NCBI RefSeq assembly: GCF_009937955.1
Contig: NZ_AP018439.1
Location: 1,178,001-1,242,000, forward strand
Direction: 5' to 3'
Length of the DNA: 64,000 nt
From: Undibacterium sp. KW1
Lineage (GTDB): Bacteria > Pseudomonadota > Gammaproteobacteria > Burkholderiales > Burkholderiaceae_D
How positions within the stretch are numbered: the first letter of the stretch is position 1; the number at the start of each line of letters is the position of its first letter. A program made the translations under genes and the position numbers. Below are positions 54,673 through 63,711 of this stretch, piece after piece. Under the pieces are notes generated by a model. It ran no database searches. It had not been told where the DNA came from and saw only the letters and a program-made list of their open reading frames with translations.

Positions 54673-54749
54673 TGGTGGTGATAGGTGGACTTGAACCACC
54701 GACCCCAGCATTATGAGTGCTGTGCTCTAACCAGCTGAGCTATATCACC
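54673..54749 (-). tRNA. tRNA-Met (CAT)
   Basis: A complete 77-base tRNA with encoded CCA. The acceptor stem GGTGATA pairs with TATCACC, the D-arm is GCTCAGCTGGTTAGAGC, the anticodon stem CAGCA/TGCTG encloses CTCATAA (anticodon CAT), and the T-arm is GGTGG-TTCAAGT-CCACC. The G1-C72 pair and D-arm indicate elongator Met. It lies next to the AT-rich island, a usual integration site for mobile DNA. Confidence 0.96.
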
Positions 54750-54761
54750 AAGAAGCCTGCG

Positions 54762-54790
54762 ATTATGTCAGTTTGGCTTTTGGCTGTCAA
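54762..54790 (-). promoter_or_regulatory. sigma-70 promoter of tRNA-Met
   Basis: On the minus strand TTGACA is followed after 17 bases by CATAAT, which ends 13 bases before the tRNA 5' end. This is a near-consensus promoter. Confidence 0.85.
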
Positions 54791-54940
54791 TATGCAAAAC
54801 CAGATTTTGATGAAAATGGCGGCTATTTTTGCTTAAAAAGCAAAGCATTTCTGGTTTTGTGTCTGAATTACGCTGCGTATTGTTAAAAATGAGGTTCGTA
54901 CTGAGGTTCCCAGCAAAGCTCGTAGTGAGCTTGGTGGGGT

Positions 54941-55887
54941 TCACTCTGGGATTGCTAGTGCCTGCCTGACGCTGTCCATGATTTGTGCCTGTGCATCGGC
55001 TGCCAGGCAGTCAATAATGATGCGGTTTGGCATGGATCTTAGCCAGGTGACCTGGCGTTTGGCGAGCTGGCGGGTGGCGATGATGCCTAGTTCGCGCATT
55101 TCTGGCAGGGTGGTTATACCATCGAGATAATCCCAGGCCTGGCGGTAGCCTACGCAGCGTATGGATGGCAGGTTGGCGTGCAGGTCTGGTCTTTGTTTTA
55201 GGGCTTTGACTTCATCGATAAAGCCTTGCTGTAGCATGGTGTCAAAGCGCAGGGCGATGCGCTCGTGGAGTACGCTGCGGTCTGACGGTTCCAGCGAGAT
55301 TGCGTGCATGTCAAAGGGGGGGCGGCGCGTTCCTGTTTGGCCAGCAGGGCGGACATGGGCTGGCCGGTGATGGCGATGATTTCGAGGGCGCGTTGTATGC
55401 GTTGGCTGTCTTGTGGTTTGAGCCTTGCTGCGGTTTCGGGGTCGAGCGTTGCCAGTCTGGCGTGCAGGCCGGGTACGCCTATGCGGGCGGCCTCTGCATC
55501 GAGTTCTGCGCGTATGGCGGGGTCTGCGCCGGGCAGGTCGTCCAGGCCATCCATCAGGGCTTTGAAATACATCATGGTGCCGCCTACCAGCAGGGGCAGC
55601 TTGCCCCTGGCTTGTATCTCGCTGACCAGTCTTTGCGTGTCCTTGCGAAACTGCGCTACCGAGTAGGATTCTGCCGGGTCGATGATGTCGATGAGGTGGT
55701 GGGGTACGGCGGCCAGTTCTGCTGCATTGGGTTTGGCCGTGCCTATGTTCATGTCGCGATAGACCAGGGCAGAATCGACGGAAATGATTTCTGCCGGGTA
55801 GTGGCGCGCAATTTCCAGCGCAGCGGCGGTTTTGCCTGAGGCGGTAGGCCCCATGATGGCGATGATTTTTTGTACTGACATATTCAT
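54941..55887 (-). pseudogene. miaA: tRNA dimethylallyltransferase MiaA, single frameshift
   Basis: MiaA adds a dimethylallyl group to A37 of tRNAs reading UNN codons. The N-terminal part ([21 protein letters not shown]-loop; [40 protein letters not shown]) is in one frame. The C-terminal part ([52 protein letters not shown]) is in another. The break is at a run of seven C (seven G on the plus strand at 55316-55322): eight would give [12 protein letters not shown]. Since miaA is widely conserved, sequencing error is the likely cause. The start overlaps the upstream MFS stop as ATGA. Confidence 0.9.
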
Positions 55888-57137
55888 ACAGGTTGTTCTG
55901 CCGGGATCAGTGCTGGTAAGACGCGGGCGGCGATAAAAATGAGGCTGCCCATGCTGCAGGCGATGATGGCGAGCGGATACACCGTGCCATTATGCGTGGC
56001 ACCAACGATGCTGCCGACGATAAAGGCGACCAGCATATACAGCGCACCCATGAGGCCAGCGGCAGTGCCCGCTTGTTGCGGGAAGGGCGATACAGAATTG
56101 GATTGCGAAATAGGAAAGTTGATGCCATGCGCACCCATGGTCATGAACATGATGGGCGGTATCATGGTCCAGTGCTGCACACCTGCCAGTGTCATTGCCA
56201 GAAAGGTCGCACCAGCAGCGAGAGACAGGCTGCTGCCCATGCGCATGGTGATTTTGGTGCCAAAGCGTGCATGCAGGTGGCGGCAGACTACGGTGCCACT
56301 GAGGTAGCCGGATACACCAAAGGCAAAACAATATCCAAACCAGGCGGTTGGCAAAAGCAGCACCTTGATCAGTACAAAGGATGCGCCAGAGATGAATACA
56401 AAGATGGAACCATAAGACAGCGCACCCGGTAAGGCATATACCCAGAACACAGGCGCACCCAGCACGATGCGGTAATTGCGCAGCAAGCCGCTGACATTGG
56501 TGGCCTTGGCATCTTTATACAGATTGGTTTCTGGCAGGCGCAAGATGACCATGATGAGCAAGGCTGCTGCCAGCAGGGCATGCACAAAAAACGCTGCGCG
56601 CCAGCCCAGATTGACTTGCAAAAATGAACCCAGGATAGGCCCCAGCAAAGGCGCGGCAGATACCCAACTGCTGGCCTTGGAAATGACCTTGATGCTGTCT
56701 TGCGGATCATAAGCATCGCGCACGATGGCACGCGCAATGATGACGGCAGAGCAGCAGCCCAGCGCCTGCAAAAAGCGCGCAATGATGAGCATGCCCATGC
56801 TTTGCGATGCGCCACACAAGAGGCTGGCGAGCAGGTAGAGACTCAGCCCCGTTATTACCACAGGGCGACGGCCAAAGCGGTCAGACAAAGGGCCTATGAT
56901 TAACTGTGCGCCACCAAAGCCAGCGACAAAGATGGACAGCGTCAGTTGTACTGTTGAGGCAGGCACATCAAACACTGCCGCCAGGCTGGGCAGCGATGCC
57001 AGGTACAGGTCAGTGCTTAAGGGTTGCAGCATCAAAAATGCGGCAATCAAAAAGAACAGGGGCGCTGTCGAGAACTGGGTGATGGCCTGGGCTGGCTGGT
57101 TCCCGGTTGCTTTGGATGTCTGCACGGTATTTGCCAC
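55884..57137 (-). CDS. Bcr/CflA-family multidrug efflux MFS transporter
   Basis: A protein of about 417 residues with 12 membrane helices. [39 protein letters not shown] and [10 protein letters not shown] are the Bcr/CflA signatures. It exports drugs or small metabolites by proton antiport. I start it at GTG 57137, next to the mutL stop; an ATG at 57173 would overlap mutL by 35 bases. It lies between mutL and miaA and overlaps miaA by four bases, so all three are one operon. Confidence 0.88.
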   Translation of the reverse strand: MANTVQTSKATGNQPAQAITQFSTAPLFFLIAAFLMLQPLSTDLYLASLPSLAAVFDVPASTVQLTLSIFVAGFGGAQLIIGPLSDRFGRRPVVITGLSLYLLASLLCGASQSMGMLIIARFLQALGCCSAVIIARAIVRDAYDPQDSIKVISKASSWVSAAPLLGPILGSFLQVNLGWRAAFFVHALLAAALLIMVILRLPETNLYKDAKATNVSGLLRNYRIVLGAPVFWVYALPGALSYGSIFVFISGASFVLIKVLLLPTAWFGYCFAFGVSGYLSGTVVCRHLHARFGTKITMRMGSSLSLAAGATFLAMTLAGVQHWTMIPPIMFMTMGAHGINFPISQSNSVSPFPQQAGTAAGLMGALYMLVAFIVGSIVGATHNGTVYPLAIIACSMGSLIFIAARVLPALIPAEQPV

Positions 57138-57138
57138 C

Positions 57139-59091
57139 TCACTGACCACGCAAGAACATCTTGTCGAGATCATTCAAACCCAGTTGCACCCAGGTCGGGC
57201 GGCCATGGTTACACTGATCTGAGCGTTCTGTATGTTCCATCTGGCGCAGCAGGGCATTCATTTCTGGTACAGTCAGGCTGCGGTTGGCACGCACGGCGGT
57301 GTGGCAGGCCAGGGTGCCGAGCAATTCATTACGCCTGTCTATCAACACGCGGGAGCCACCAAATTCACGCACTTCACGCAAGACATCGCGTGCCAGTGAC
57401 TGGGCATCGGCATTCTTCAAAAGCGCTGGCACTGCGCGCACAGCCAGCGTGGTCGGCGAGATGGCGGCCATGTCAAAGCCCAGCGCTTTGAGTGTGTCCT
57501 GGTGTTCTTCTACCGTGCCAACTTCAACTGCATCGGCAAAGAAGGTGATGGGGATCAGCATGGGTTGCACCGGCATGCTGTTTTCATCCAGGGCGTTTTT
57601 TAATTGTTCGTAGAGTATGCGTTCATGGGCGGCATGCATATCGACCAATACCAGGCCCTTGCTGTTTTGTGCCAGCACATACACGCCATGTAACTGGGCG
57701 AGGGCGAAGCCTAATGGGTAGTCGTCATCTGGCAGGCTGTTGGCAACCTGGTTGGCGGGGGCATAGCTGGCACCGGCCTCGTTGATGCCAGCACCGTTAG
57801 CACTGGGGCGGAAGAAGGCGCCATAGCTTTCCATGCGTTGGGTGACGCCGCCATTAGGCTGTGGGCGGTAGGGGTTTTGGTAGGCATTGCCGTAGCCGCT
57901 GCCGCTACTTGCGCCACCTCCACCACCAGCATAGGGGGATGGGTTGGCAAACTGCGATGCAAAGGTGGTTTGCTCGCCGGCTATCCAAGGCGTACCTCCA
58001 TTTGCAGGTGTAGCTATGCCAGAGCCAGCAGACATGGGGCCGGGTACAGTCCCAAATGCCGTCGCCGATGTTTGCGCCAAGGCGCGGCTGACTGCATGGA
58101 AGACAAACTGATGCACAGAGCGGCTATCGCGGAAGCGTACTTCTATCTTCGATGGGTGCACGTTCACATCGACCAGCGCGGGGTCCAGATCCAACCCCAG
58201 TACATAGGATGGATAACGGTCACCATGCAATACATCCTGATAGGCAGCGCGCACGGCATGCGTCAGCAATTTGTCGCGTACGAAGCGACCATTGACGTAA
58301 AAGAACTGCGCATCGGCGCGGGCCTTGGATGCGGTGGGCAGGCCGACAAAGCCGTGTATGCGCAAGGGGCCTGCGCTTTCATCGAGTGACAGGCGGGCGT
58401 TCGAGAATGCTTCGCCCAGTATCTGCGCGCTGCGTTTGTCGATGGCGCTGACGTTCCAGTGATCGACGGCCTTGCCATTGTGGCTCAGTGAAAACGAGAC
58501 ATCGGGTCTGGCCAGGGCAATACGGCGCACGATCTCGGCGCAGTGGCCAAATTCTGTCTGCTCAGACTTTAAAAACTTGCGCCTGGCCGGAGTGTTGTAA
58601 TACAGGTCTTGCACATCTACCGTCGTGCCTTGTGCGCCGGATGCGGGTGAGACCTTGCCGTTTTCTATCTGCCAGGCATGGGGGGCATCTGCGGTGCGGG
58701 TGGTCAGCGTCAGCAGCGATACCGAGGCGATGGAGGCTAAAGCCTCACCGCGAAAACCCAGGGTGGCGACATTTTCAAGCTCGTCAAGGCTGGCGATCTT
58801 GGAGGTGGCATGGCGGGCTACGGCCAGTGTCAACTGGTCTGGCGGTATGCCGCGGCCATTGTCGGTGATGGCAATGCGCTTGACGCCGCCTTCTTCCAGG
58901 CGGATGACAACATTGCTGGCACCGGCATCGAGGGCGTTTTCCAGCACTTCCTTGACGACGGCAGAAGGCCGTTCCACGACTTCGCCAGCGGCGATCTGTG
59001 AGATCAGGTTGTCGGGCAGTGCTTGTATGGGGCGATGGGTAGCAGGGTTCGAATTCATGCCATGATTATACCCGTCAGGCGTCTCAGACAT
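57139..59091 (-). CDS. mutL: DNA mismatch repair protein MutL
   Basis: A 650-residue protein. The GHKL ATPase motifs are ENALDAGA, DNGRGIP and GFRGEALASIASVS. A long Gly/Ser/Pro-rich linker (about 340-440) is followed by the dimerisation domain, where DMHAAHERILYE fits the endonuclease pattern D-x-H-A-x2-E-x4-E, so this MutL is probably a nicking enzyme. MutL couples MutS mismatch recognition to strand removal. ATG 59058 is an alternative start. Confidence 0.96.
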   Translation of the reverse strand: MSETPDGYNHGMNSNPATHRPIQALPDNLISQIAAGEVVERPSAVVKEVLENALDAGASNVVIRLEEGGVKRIAITDNGRGIPPDQLTLAVARHATSKIASLDELENVATLGFRGEALASIASVSLLTLTTRTADAPHAWQIENGKVSPASGAQGTTVDVQDLYYNTPARRKFLKSEQTEFGHCAEIVRRIALARPDVSFSLSHNGKAVDHWNVSAIDKRSAQILGEAFSNARLSLDESAGPLRIHGFVGLPTASKARADAQFFYVNGRFVRDKLLTHAVRAAYQDVLHGDRYPSYVLGLDLDPALVDVNVHPSKIEVRFRDSRSVHQFVFHAVSRALAQTSATAFGTVPGPMSAGSGIATPANGGTPWIAGEQTTFASQFANPSPYAGGGGGASSGSGYGNAYQNPYRPQPNGGVTQRMESYGAFFRPSANGAGINEAGASYAPANQVANSLPDDDYPLGFALAQLHGVYVLAQNSKGLVLVDMHAAHERILYEQLKNALDENSMPVQPMLIPITFFADAVEVGTVEEHQDTLKALGFDMAAISPTTLAVRAVPALLKNADAQSLARDVLREVREFGGSRVLIDRRNELLGTLACHTAVRANRSLTVPEMNALLRQMEHTERSDQCNHGRPTWVQLGLNDLDKMFLRGQ

Positions 59092-59152
59092 TGCCGTCTG
59101 GTGTATGATTGCGGCGGCTTTATGTACAGACTATCTAGACCCTGGGACAATA

Positions 59153-59806
59153 ATGGATTTTATGCAACTCCTCGACGTGATCTTGCATGTCGATAAAATG
59201 CTGGGCACTTTCGTTACGCAGTATGGCGCACTGGTGTATGTCATTTTGTTTGCCATCGTATTTTGTGAAACGGCTTTTGTTGTTTTCCCTTTCCTGCCAG
59301 GGGATTCGCTGTTGTTCATAGCCGGTGCGCTGTGCGCCGCACCCGATGCCCCCATCAATGTCTGGGTGCTGATCGCCTTGCTGGTGATTGCCTCCATCAC
59401 TGGTAACTCCATCAATTACTGGATAGGCAGCCTGCTGGGGCACAAGGTCATGGAAAAAGATTTCCGCTGGATAGACCGCAATGCCTTGATGAAAACGCAC
59501 ATGTTTTATGAAAAGCATGGCGGCAAGACGGTGGTGCTGGCACGTTTTATCCCTCTGGTACGTACCTTTGCGCCTTTTGTGGCTGGTTTTTCCGAGATGA
59601 CGCACAAGACTTTCCAGCTCTACAATGTACTGGGTGCCTTGTTGTGGGTGTTTAGTGTGGTGCTTGCGGGTTATTATTTTGGTAATATCCCTATTCTGCG
59701 TGACCATTTGAATACGGTAGTCCTGGTTGGCGTTGGTGCTGCAGTCATCCCGGTCGTGCTGGGTGGCCTGTGGCGACTCTTCAGGGGCAAACGCAAACCT
59801 TCTTGA
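59153..59806 (+). CDS. DedA-family membrane protein
   Basis: A 217-residue protein with four to five helices. FVVFPFLPGDSLLFIAGALCA, GNSINYWIGSLLGHKVME and FIPLVRTFAPFVAGFSEM (with the conserved Arg) are the DedA pattern. DedA proteins flip undecaprenyl phosphate or other lipids and affect membrane potential. The start is ATG 59153. It diverges from mutL. Confidence 0.9.
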   Translation: MDFMQLLDVILHVDKMLGTFVTQYGALVYVILFAIVFCETAFVVFPFLPGDSLLFIAGALCAAPDAPINVWVLIALLVIASITGNSINYWIGSLLGHKVMEKDFRWIDRNALMKTHMFYEKHGGKTVVLARFIPLVRTFAPFVAGFSEMTHKTFQLYNVLGALLWVFSVVLAGYYFGNIPILRDHLNTVVLVGVGAAVIPVVLGGLWRLFRGKRKPS

Positions 59807-59821
59807 AAGCGGGTTCTTATC

Positions 59822-60154
59822 TTGAAGCCCCGGCAGACTTCATCCACGGTTATCTGGTTGCAAGCCAGTGCACCAGCCAAGCCTGCCCTGGGTCAGTCTT
59901 GCAATGGTTGTGGGGTGTGCTGCGCGGCTGAGCCTTGCCCGGTGGCGCGGGTGTTCTTATTGCAATTTCGTGGCAGTTGCCAGGCGCTGGAGTGGCATGC
60001 GGATGTGCAGCAATATCGCTGCGGGATGTTAGTGCAGCCTGCGAATTATGTGCGTTTGTTGCCGATTTCGTGGCAGAGCTGGTTTGCGAGACGGGTAAAA
60101 CGCTGGATAGCGGCGGGTACGGCTTGTGATTCGGATGCGAGTGTGGGCGGGTAA
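59822..60154 (+). CDS. YkgJ-like metal-chelating protein
   Basis: A 110-residue protein with a Cys cluster CNGCGVCCAAEPC and a further Cys pair (GSCQALEW, RCGML), the YkgJ zinc/iron-chelating pattern. It starts at TTG 59822 just after dedA. The exact metal and role are unknown. A tail of low-complexity Arg/Ala/Ser follows. Confidence 0.75.
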   Translation: MKPRQTSSTVIWLQASAPAKPALGQSCNGCGVCCAAEPCPVARVFLLQFRGSCQALEWHADVQQYRCGMLVQPANYVRLLPISWQSWFARRVKRWIAAGTACDSDASVGG

Positions 60155-60190
60155 TATTATTGGTTGGGCCATGTTGTTGGACTACGGATT

Positions 60191-60309
60191 GTAGGTTGGG
60201 CTACGGGGTATCAGCCCAACACTCGGCTTCCACAAACGCATACGTTATTTAATCGCCCAGTGCTGGGCTGGTGAAGCGTAGCCCAAGCTACGAATCCGGC
60301 CCAACCTAC
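60191..60309. repeat. GTAGGTTGGGC palindromic repeat element
   Basis: GTAGGTTGGGC (60191-60201) and GCCCAACCTAC (60299-60309) bound a 119-base element with inner pairs (TCAGCCCAACA; GTAGCCCAAGCTACG). There is no ORF. This repeat type is common between genes in many environmental proteobacteria. Confidence 0.8.
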
Positions 60310-60332
60310 GCACTATCCAAGCTCTTCACTCC

Positions 60333-60992
60333 CTACCTGAATATAACAGGCAATATACTCGCACAAAACAATGCCGCTGCAACATTGCCAGCGACCAGCC
60401 TGGCTGGTGCCTGTAAATCCGGTTTCAAATCATTGGCATTCAATTTTTCTTGGAGGGCCCTGGCTATCCTGTCTGCAGTTTCTTCACGGCTTTCTGAGCC
60501 TGCGGCGGGATTGTTTTCCAATACCCGGCTTATCACAGAAATAAAATCAAACTTTTGCAGCAGAGTGCCAAACACCATTTTGTTGACGGTGGATTGCTCG
60601 CTCATCTTATTGAGTTGCGCGCTAATTTTTTCATGGATGACGGCGCTGGTGCTGCCAGCGGAGTGGGCCTTGTCCAGCAGTTGTGGGTAGTTGTCAGTCA
60701 GTTTGCTGACGACAAACTGGCTCAGGTCAGAGCCATGGCGCTCTGCCAAAAAGTGCAGGGCTGCGGCTATGCCCTGTTTTTTACCCATCAAAAAATACAA
60801 AATGGGTGCCAGCAAGGTCACTACGCACAGCACAAGCAGAGGCAGGCCACTGTGACCCCTGCCAGCCCAGCTGGTAAAAAACAGCAATAAAACCAGGTTC
60901 AGGAACACTCCGAATGCTGTGTAGCCTATGAGGCGGGAAGTGATTTTTACGCCAGCCAGGGCGCTTACATTCAAGATGGTTTTGATTGCCAT
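60333..60992 (-). CDS. hypothetical membrane protein
   Basis: A 219-residue protein starting at MAIKTILN (AGGAAA upstream). Two helices (GYTAFGVFLNLVLLLFFTSWAG and LLVLCVVTLLAPILYFLMG) are near the N-terminus, a soluble helical middle part (ERHGSDLSQFVVSKLTDNYPQLLDKAH) follows and a third helix (LVAGNVAAALFCASILPVIF) ends it. I do not recognise the family. Confidence 0.6.
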   Translation of the reverse strand: MAIKTILNVSALAGVKITSRLIGYTAFGVFLNLVLLLFFTSWAGRGHSGLPLLVLCVVTLLAPILYFLMGKKQGIAAALHFLAERHGSDLSQFVVSKLTDNYPQLLDKAHSAGSTSAVIHEKISAQLNKMSEQSTVNKMVFGTLLQKFDFISVISRVLENNPAAGSESREETADRIARALQEKLNANDLKPDLQAPARLVAGNVAAALFCASILPVIFR

Positions 60993-61097
60993 AGGGGCGG
61001 ATATTTCCTGTAAGAGGGCGAGAATTGCCCTCATTGGTTAGTCTATGGCGGTAAATCATAGCATACAGATAACAGTACCCCCTGAAATGCTTTGCCA

Positions 61098-61721
61098 CTA
61101 GCGTGTCATCAGCAATAAACGCACGGCCAGCAGGGACAATACCGCAGCCAGTATGCGCGCCTGCAATTTGGCGACTTTGGCATGGCGCATCAGGGTCTGG
61201 CGTATCACATGGCCAAAACTGCTTAGCAGGGTATGAAAGACAGTGCTGATGATGGTCAGTGTCAAACCCAGTAGCAATAATTGCTGCGTGACCATCCCTG
61301 CTTGTGCGTCGACAAATTGTGGCAAGAACACCATGAAGAATAACAAGGCCTTGGGATTGAGCAGGCTGTTCAGGCAAGACCGGGCAAAAACTGTGCGTAA
61401 CGCTACTGCCTGAGGCATAGCTGGTATTGTTGAAGCCGGATTACGCAGTGACTTGTAAGCCATCCACAGCAAATACATTGCGCCCGCATAGCGTATCAAG
61501 TCAAACGATGGTGGCCATGCTGTGATGATGGCGGTGATGCCGCAGGCAGTCAGCAGCGTCAGGAGGATGTCAGCTGCACCTATACCCAATGCGGCAGCAG
61601 CGCCGCCACGTACACCGTATTGCATCCCGCAAGTCATGACAAAGGCCATGTTAGGGCCGGGTGAGCATAGCAAGAGCAAAACTGCAATGCTGAAGGTGGC
61701 GAGAGTACTCAGGCTGATCAT
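61098..61721 (-). CDS. LysE/RhtB-family amino acid exporter
   Basis: A 207-residue protein with six helices. LLLLCSPGPNMAFVMTCGMQYGVRGGAAAALGIG and LLNPKALLFFMVFLPQFV are the LysE/RhtB signature. It exports amino acids or their derivatives. It diverges from the MocR regulator at 61809. Confidence 0.92.
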   Translation of the reverse strand: MISLSTLATFSIAVLLLLCSPGPNMAFVMTCGMQYGVRGGAAAALGIGAADILLTLLTACGITAIITAWPPSFDLIRYAGAMYLLWMAYKSLRNPASTIPAMPQAVALRTVFARSCLNSLLNPKALLFFMVFLPQFVDAQAGMVTQQLLLLGLTLTIISTVFHTLLSSFGHVIRQTLMRHAKVAKLQARILAAVLSLLAVRLLLMTR

Positions 61722-61808
61722 GGTGGCTTCTTGGTGATTGCTGAAAAGATGCAGGCAGTGTAGTCTCTTGATCTGATACAGTAAAAAAATTGTTCTAGAT
61801 ACTATCTT

Positions 61809-63134
61809 ATGGCTTTCGCCCGTTATAAATCCATCGTTGATGATTATGCTGCCCGCATTCGCAGTGGCAAATTACGTCCCGGCGCGCAGTTACCAACCCT
61901 GCGCAAACTCATGCAGGAACATGGTATTGCGCTGGCGACAGCTTCACGCGTTTATACAGAACTGGAAGCGCATGGCCTGGTAGCTTGCGAGATGGGGCGC
62001 GGGACTTTCGTACGCGACACCAGCTTGCCGCGTCGCCTGGGGCTGGAACAGCAGACTTTGCAAGCTGGTGCGGTAGATTTGATTTTCAATTATCCCTGTC
62101 TGCCAGGCCAGGATGAAATGCTGCGCGAAGGCTTGCGTGCAATCGCCAGCTCGGGTGACCTGGATGCCTTGCTGCATGCAGCGCCACAAGGTGGCCGTCC
62201 GCATGAGCGGCAAATCATTGCCCGGCATCTGCGCAATCGTGGTTTGCGTTTGCCTGCTGAGCAGGTACTGATCGTCAATGGCGCACAGCAGGCGCTGGCG
62301 GTGACAGTGCAGGCTTTGCTGGCACCGGGCGATATCCTGGTCATGGATGCGCTGACTTTCCCCGGCATGAAAACCCTGGCGCAATCAGCACGGCTGGACG
62401 TGGAAGCCTTGCCACTGGCAGAAGGCAAATTGAATTTGCCAGCGCTGGCGGCGTTGTGCAAACGGCGTCCAGTGCGTGCCGTGTATGTGATGCCCACCAT
62501 GCATAATCCCATGGGCACGGTGATGACAGATGAAGAACGCCAGCAGCTTGCCCAACTGGCGCAAAAGCATCAATTCCTGATCATAGAAGATGGCGCATAT
62601 GCCTTTCTGGCAGAACCTGCACCCAAGCCGGTGTTTACCTATGTGCCTGAACAGACGGTGTATATTTCCGGCCTGTCAAAAAGTGTGGCATCGGGTTTGC
62701 GCATAGGCATGCTGGCTGCGCCGCCAGCGTTGATACCCGCGCTGGAAACAGCGATACGTGTCACCTCAGGTAACACACCGTCTTTGATGATCGCCCTGGC
62801 TTGCCGTTGGATAGAATCTGGTGTTGTCGATGAACTGGAAACAAGAAAGCGCAAGGATGCCAGGCAAAGGCAGAAGCTGGCGCGAGCAGCGCTGCATGCT
62901 TGCATGCTGACAGCGCATCCCTCTTCTTATTATTTGTGGTTGAGTTTGCCTGATACTTTGAGAGCGGAACAAGTCGCCACAGCGTTGGCAGAGCAGGGCA
63001 TTATGGTGGCAACTGCCGATGCTTTTAACGCTGGAATAACTGCGCTGCAGGCTTTGCGGCTGGCGATAGGATCGGTTCCGCTGGATGTACTTGAACAGGC
63101 ACTGACAAAGATAAATGAGGCATGCTGGCCTTAG
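61809..63134 (+). CDS. MocR-type PLP-dependent transcriptional regulator
   Basis: A 441-residue fusion: residues 1-75 are a GntR helix-turn-helix (PTLRKLMQEHGIALATASRVYTELEAHGLV), and the rest a class I aminotransferase domain with HNP (N233) and the PLP Lys K291 in SGLSKSVASGLRIG. Such regulators usually sense an amino acid or PLP and control a neighbouring gene, here most likely the divergent LysE exporter, with 87 bases between starts. Confidence 0.92.
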   Translation: MAFARYKSIVDDYAARIRSGKLRPGAQLPTLRKLMQEHGIALATASRVYTELEAHGLVACEMGRGTFVRDTSLPRRLGLEQQTLQAGAVDLIFNYPCLPGQDEMLREGLRAIASSGDLDALLHAAPQGGRPHERQIIARHLRNRGLRLPAEQVLIVNGAQQALAVTVQALLAPGDILVMDALTFPGMKTLAQSARLDVEALPLAEGKLNLPALAALCKRRPVRAVYVMPTMHNPMGTVMTDEERQQLAQLAQKHQFLIIEDGAYAFLAEPAPKPVFTYVPEQTVYISGLSKSVASGLRIGMLAAPPALIPALETAIRVTSGNTPSLMIALACRWIESGVVDELETRKRKDARQRQKLARAALHACMLTAHPSSYYLWLSLPDTLRAEQVATALAEQGIMVATADAFNAGITALQALRLAIGSVPLDVLEQALTKINEACWP

Positions 63135-63164
63135 TGAGTTCCAAGCACGTTCGTCATGCGTGAT

Positions 63165-63689
63165 TCAGCGTGCCGGGAACTTCTTCATATCGCTAATTTT
63201 CACTTGCAGACCATGTCCTGTTGGTAAGTCGGTCAGACATTGCGCGACAGTGACATGTTTTTGACTGGCTTTGATTTCACCACAGGACAGGCCCTTAGTG
63301 GTTTCAAAAACCTGCGTCTTGCCAAGATAGTAGGTATTGCAGAAATCGACATCATGCCCGGGTGACATGAATTGGCGCACAACTGCCTTGTCCAGGGTTT
63401 TTATCCGTCCTTTGTAAGTGTCTACACTATGATCATAGTAGGATCGTATGTATTCCACTTCCTTTAGGGGCTGGGCCGTGAACAAGGCAAAGTATTTGGC
63501 CGAGCTGCGGGTTTCTTCCAGTTCTCTTGCAGAATAATCCCCGCCTTTTATCTTTTGTTCTATCAATGGCAGGGCAGAGGAGCAACTGAGAACTTTCATT
63601 TCCACATAAGCGGGAATGTTGGCTATATCTTCGGCCCGGCCAGGTGCAGCAATTGCCAACATCAGCACGGTCAGAATAAGTGATTTCAA
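63165..63689 (-). CDS. secreted hypothetical protein
   Basis: A 174-residue protein with a signal peptide (LILTVLMLAIAAPGRAE). Five Cys (e.g. VLSCSSALP, DFCNTYYL, GLSCGEI, VAQCLTD) may form disulfides. The family is not recognised. It ends 31 bases from the MocR stop, tail to tail. Confidence 0.65.
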   Translation of the reverse strand: MKSLILTVLMLAIAAPGRAEDIANIPAYVEMKVLSCSSALPLIEQKIKGGDYSARELEETRSSAKYFALFTAQPLKEVEYIRSYYDHSVDTYKGRIKTLDKAVVRQFMSPGHDVDFCNTYYLGKTQVFETTKGLSCGEIKASQKHVTVAQCLTDLPTGHGLQVKISDMKKFPAR

Positions 63690-63711
63690 TTGTTTTCACC
63701 CATTGATATTC

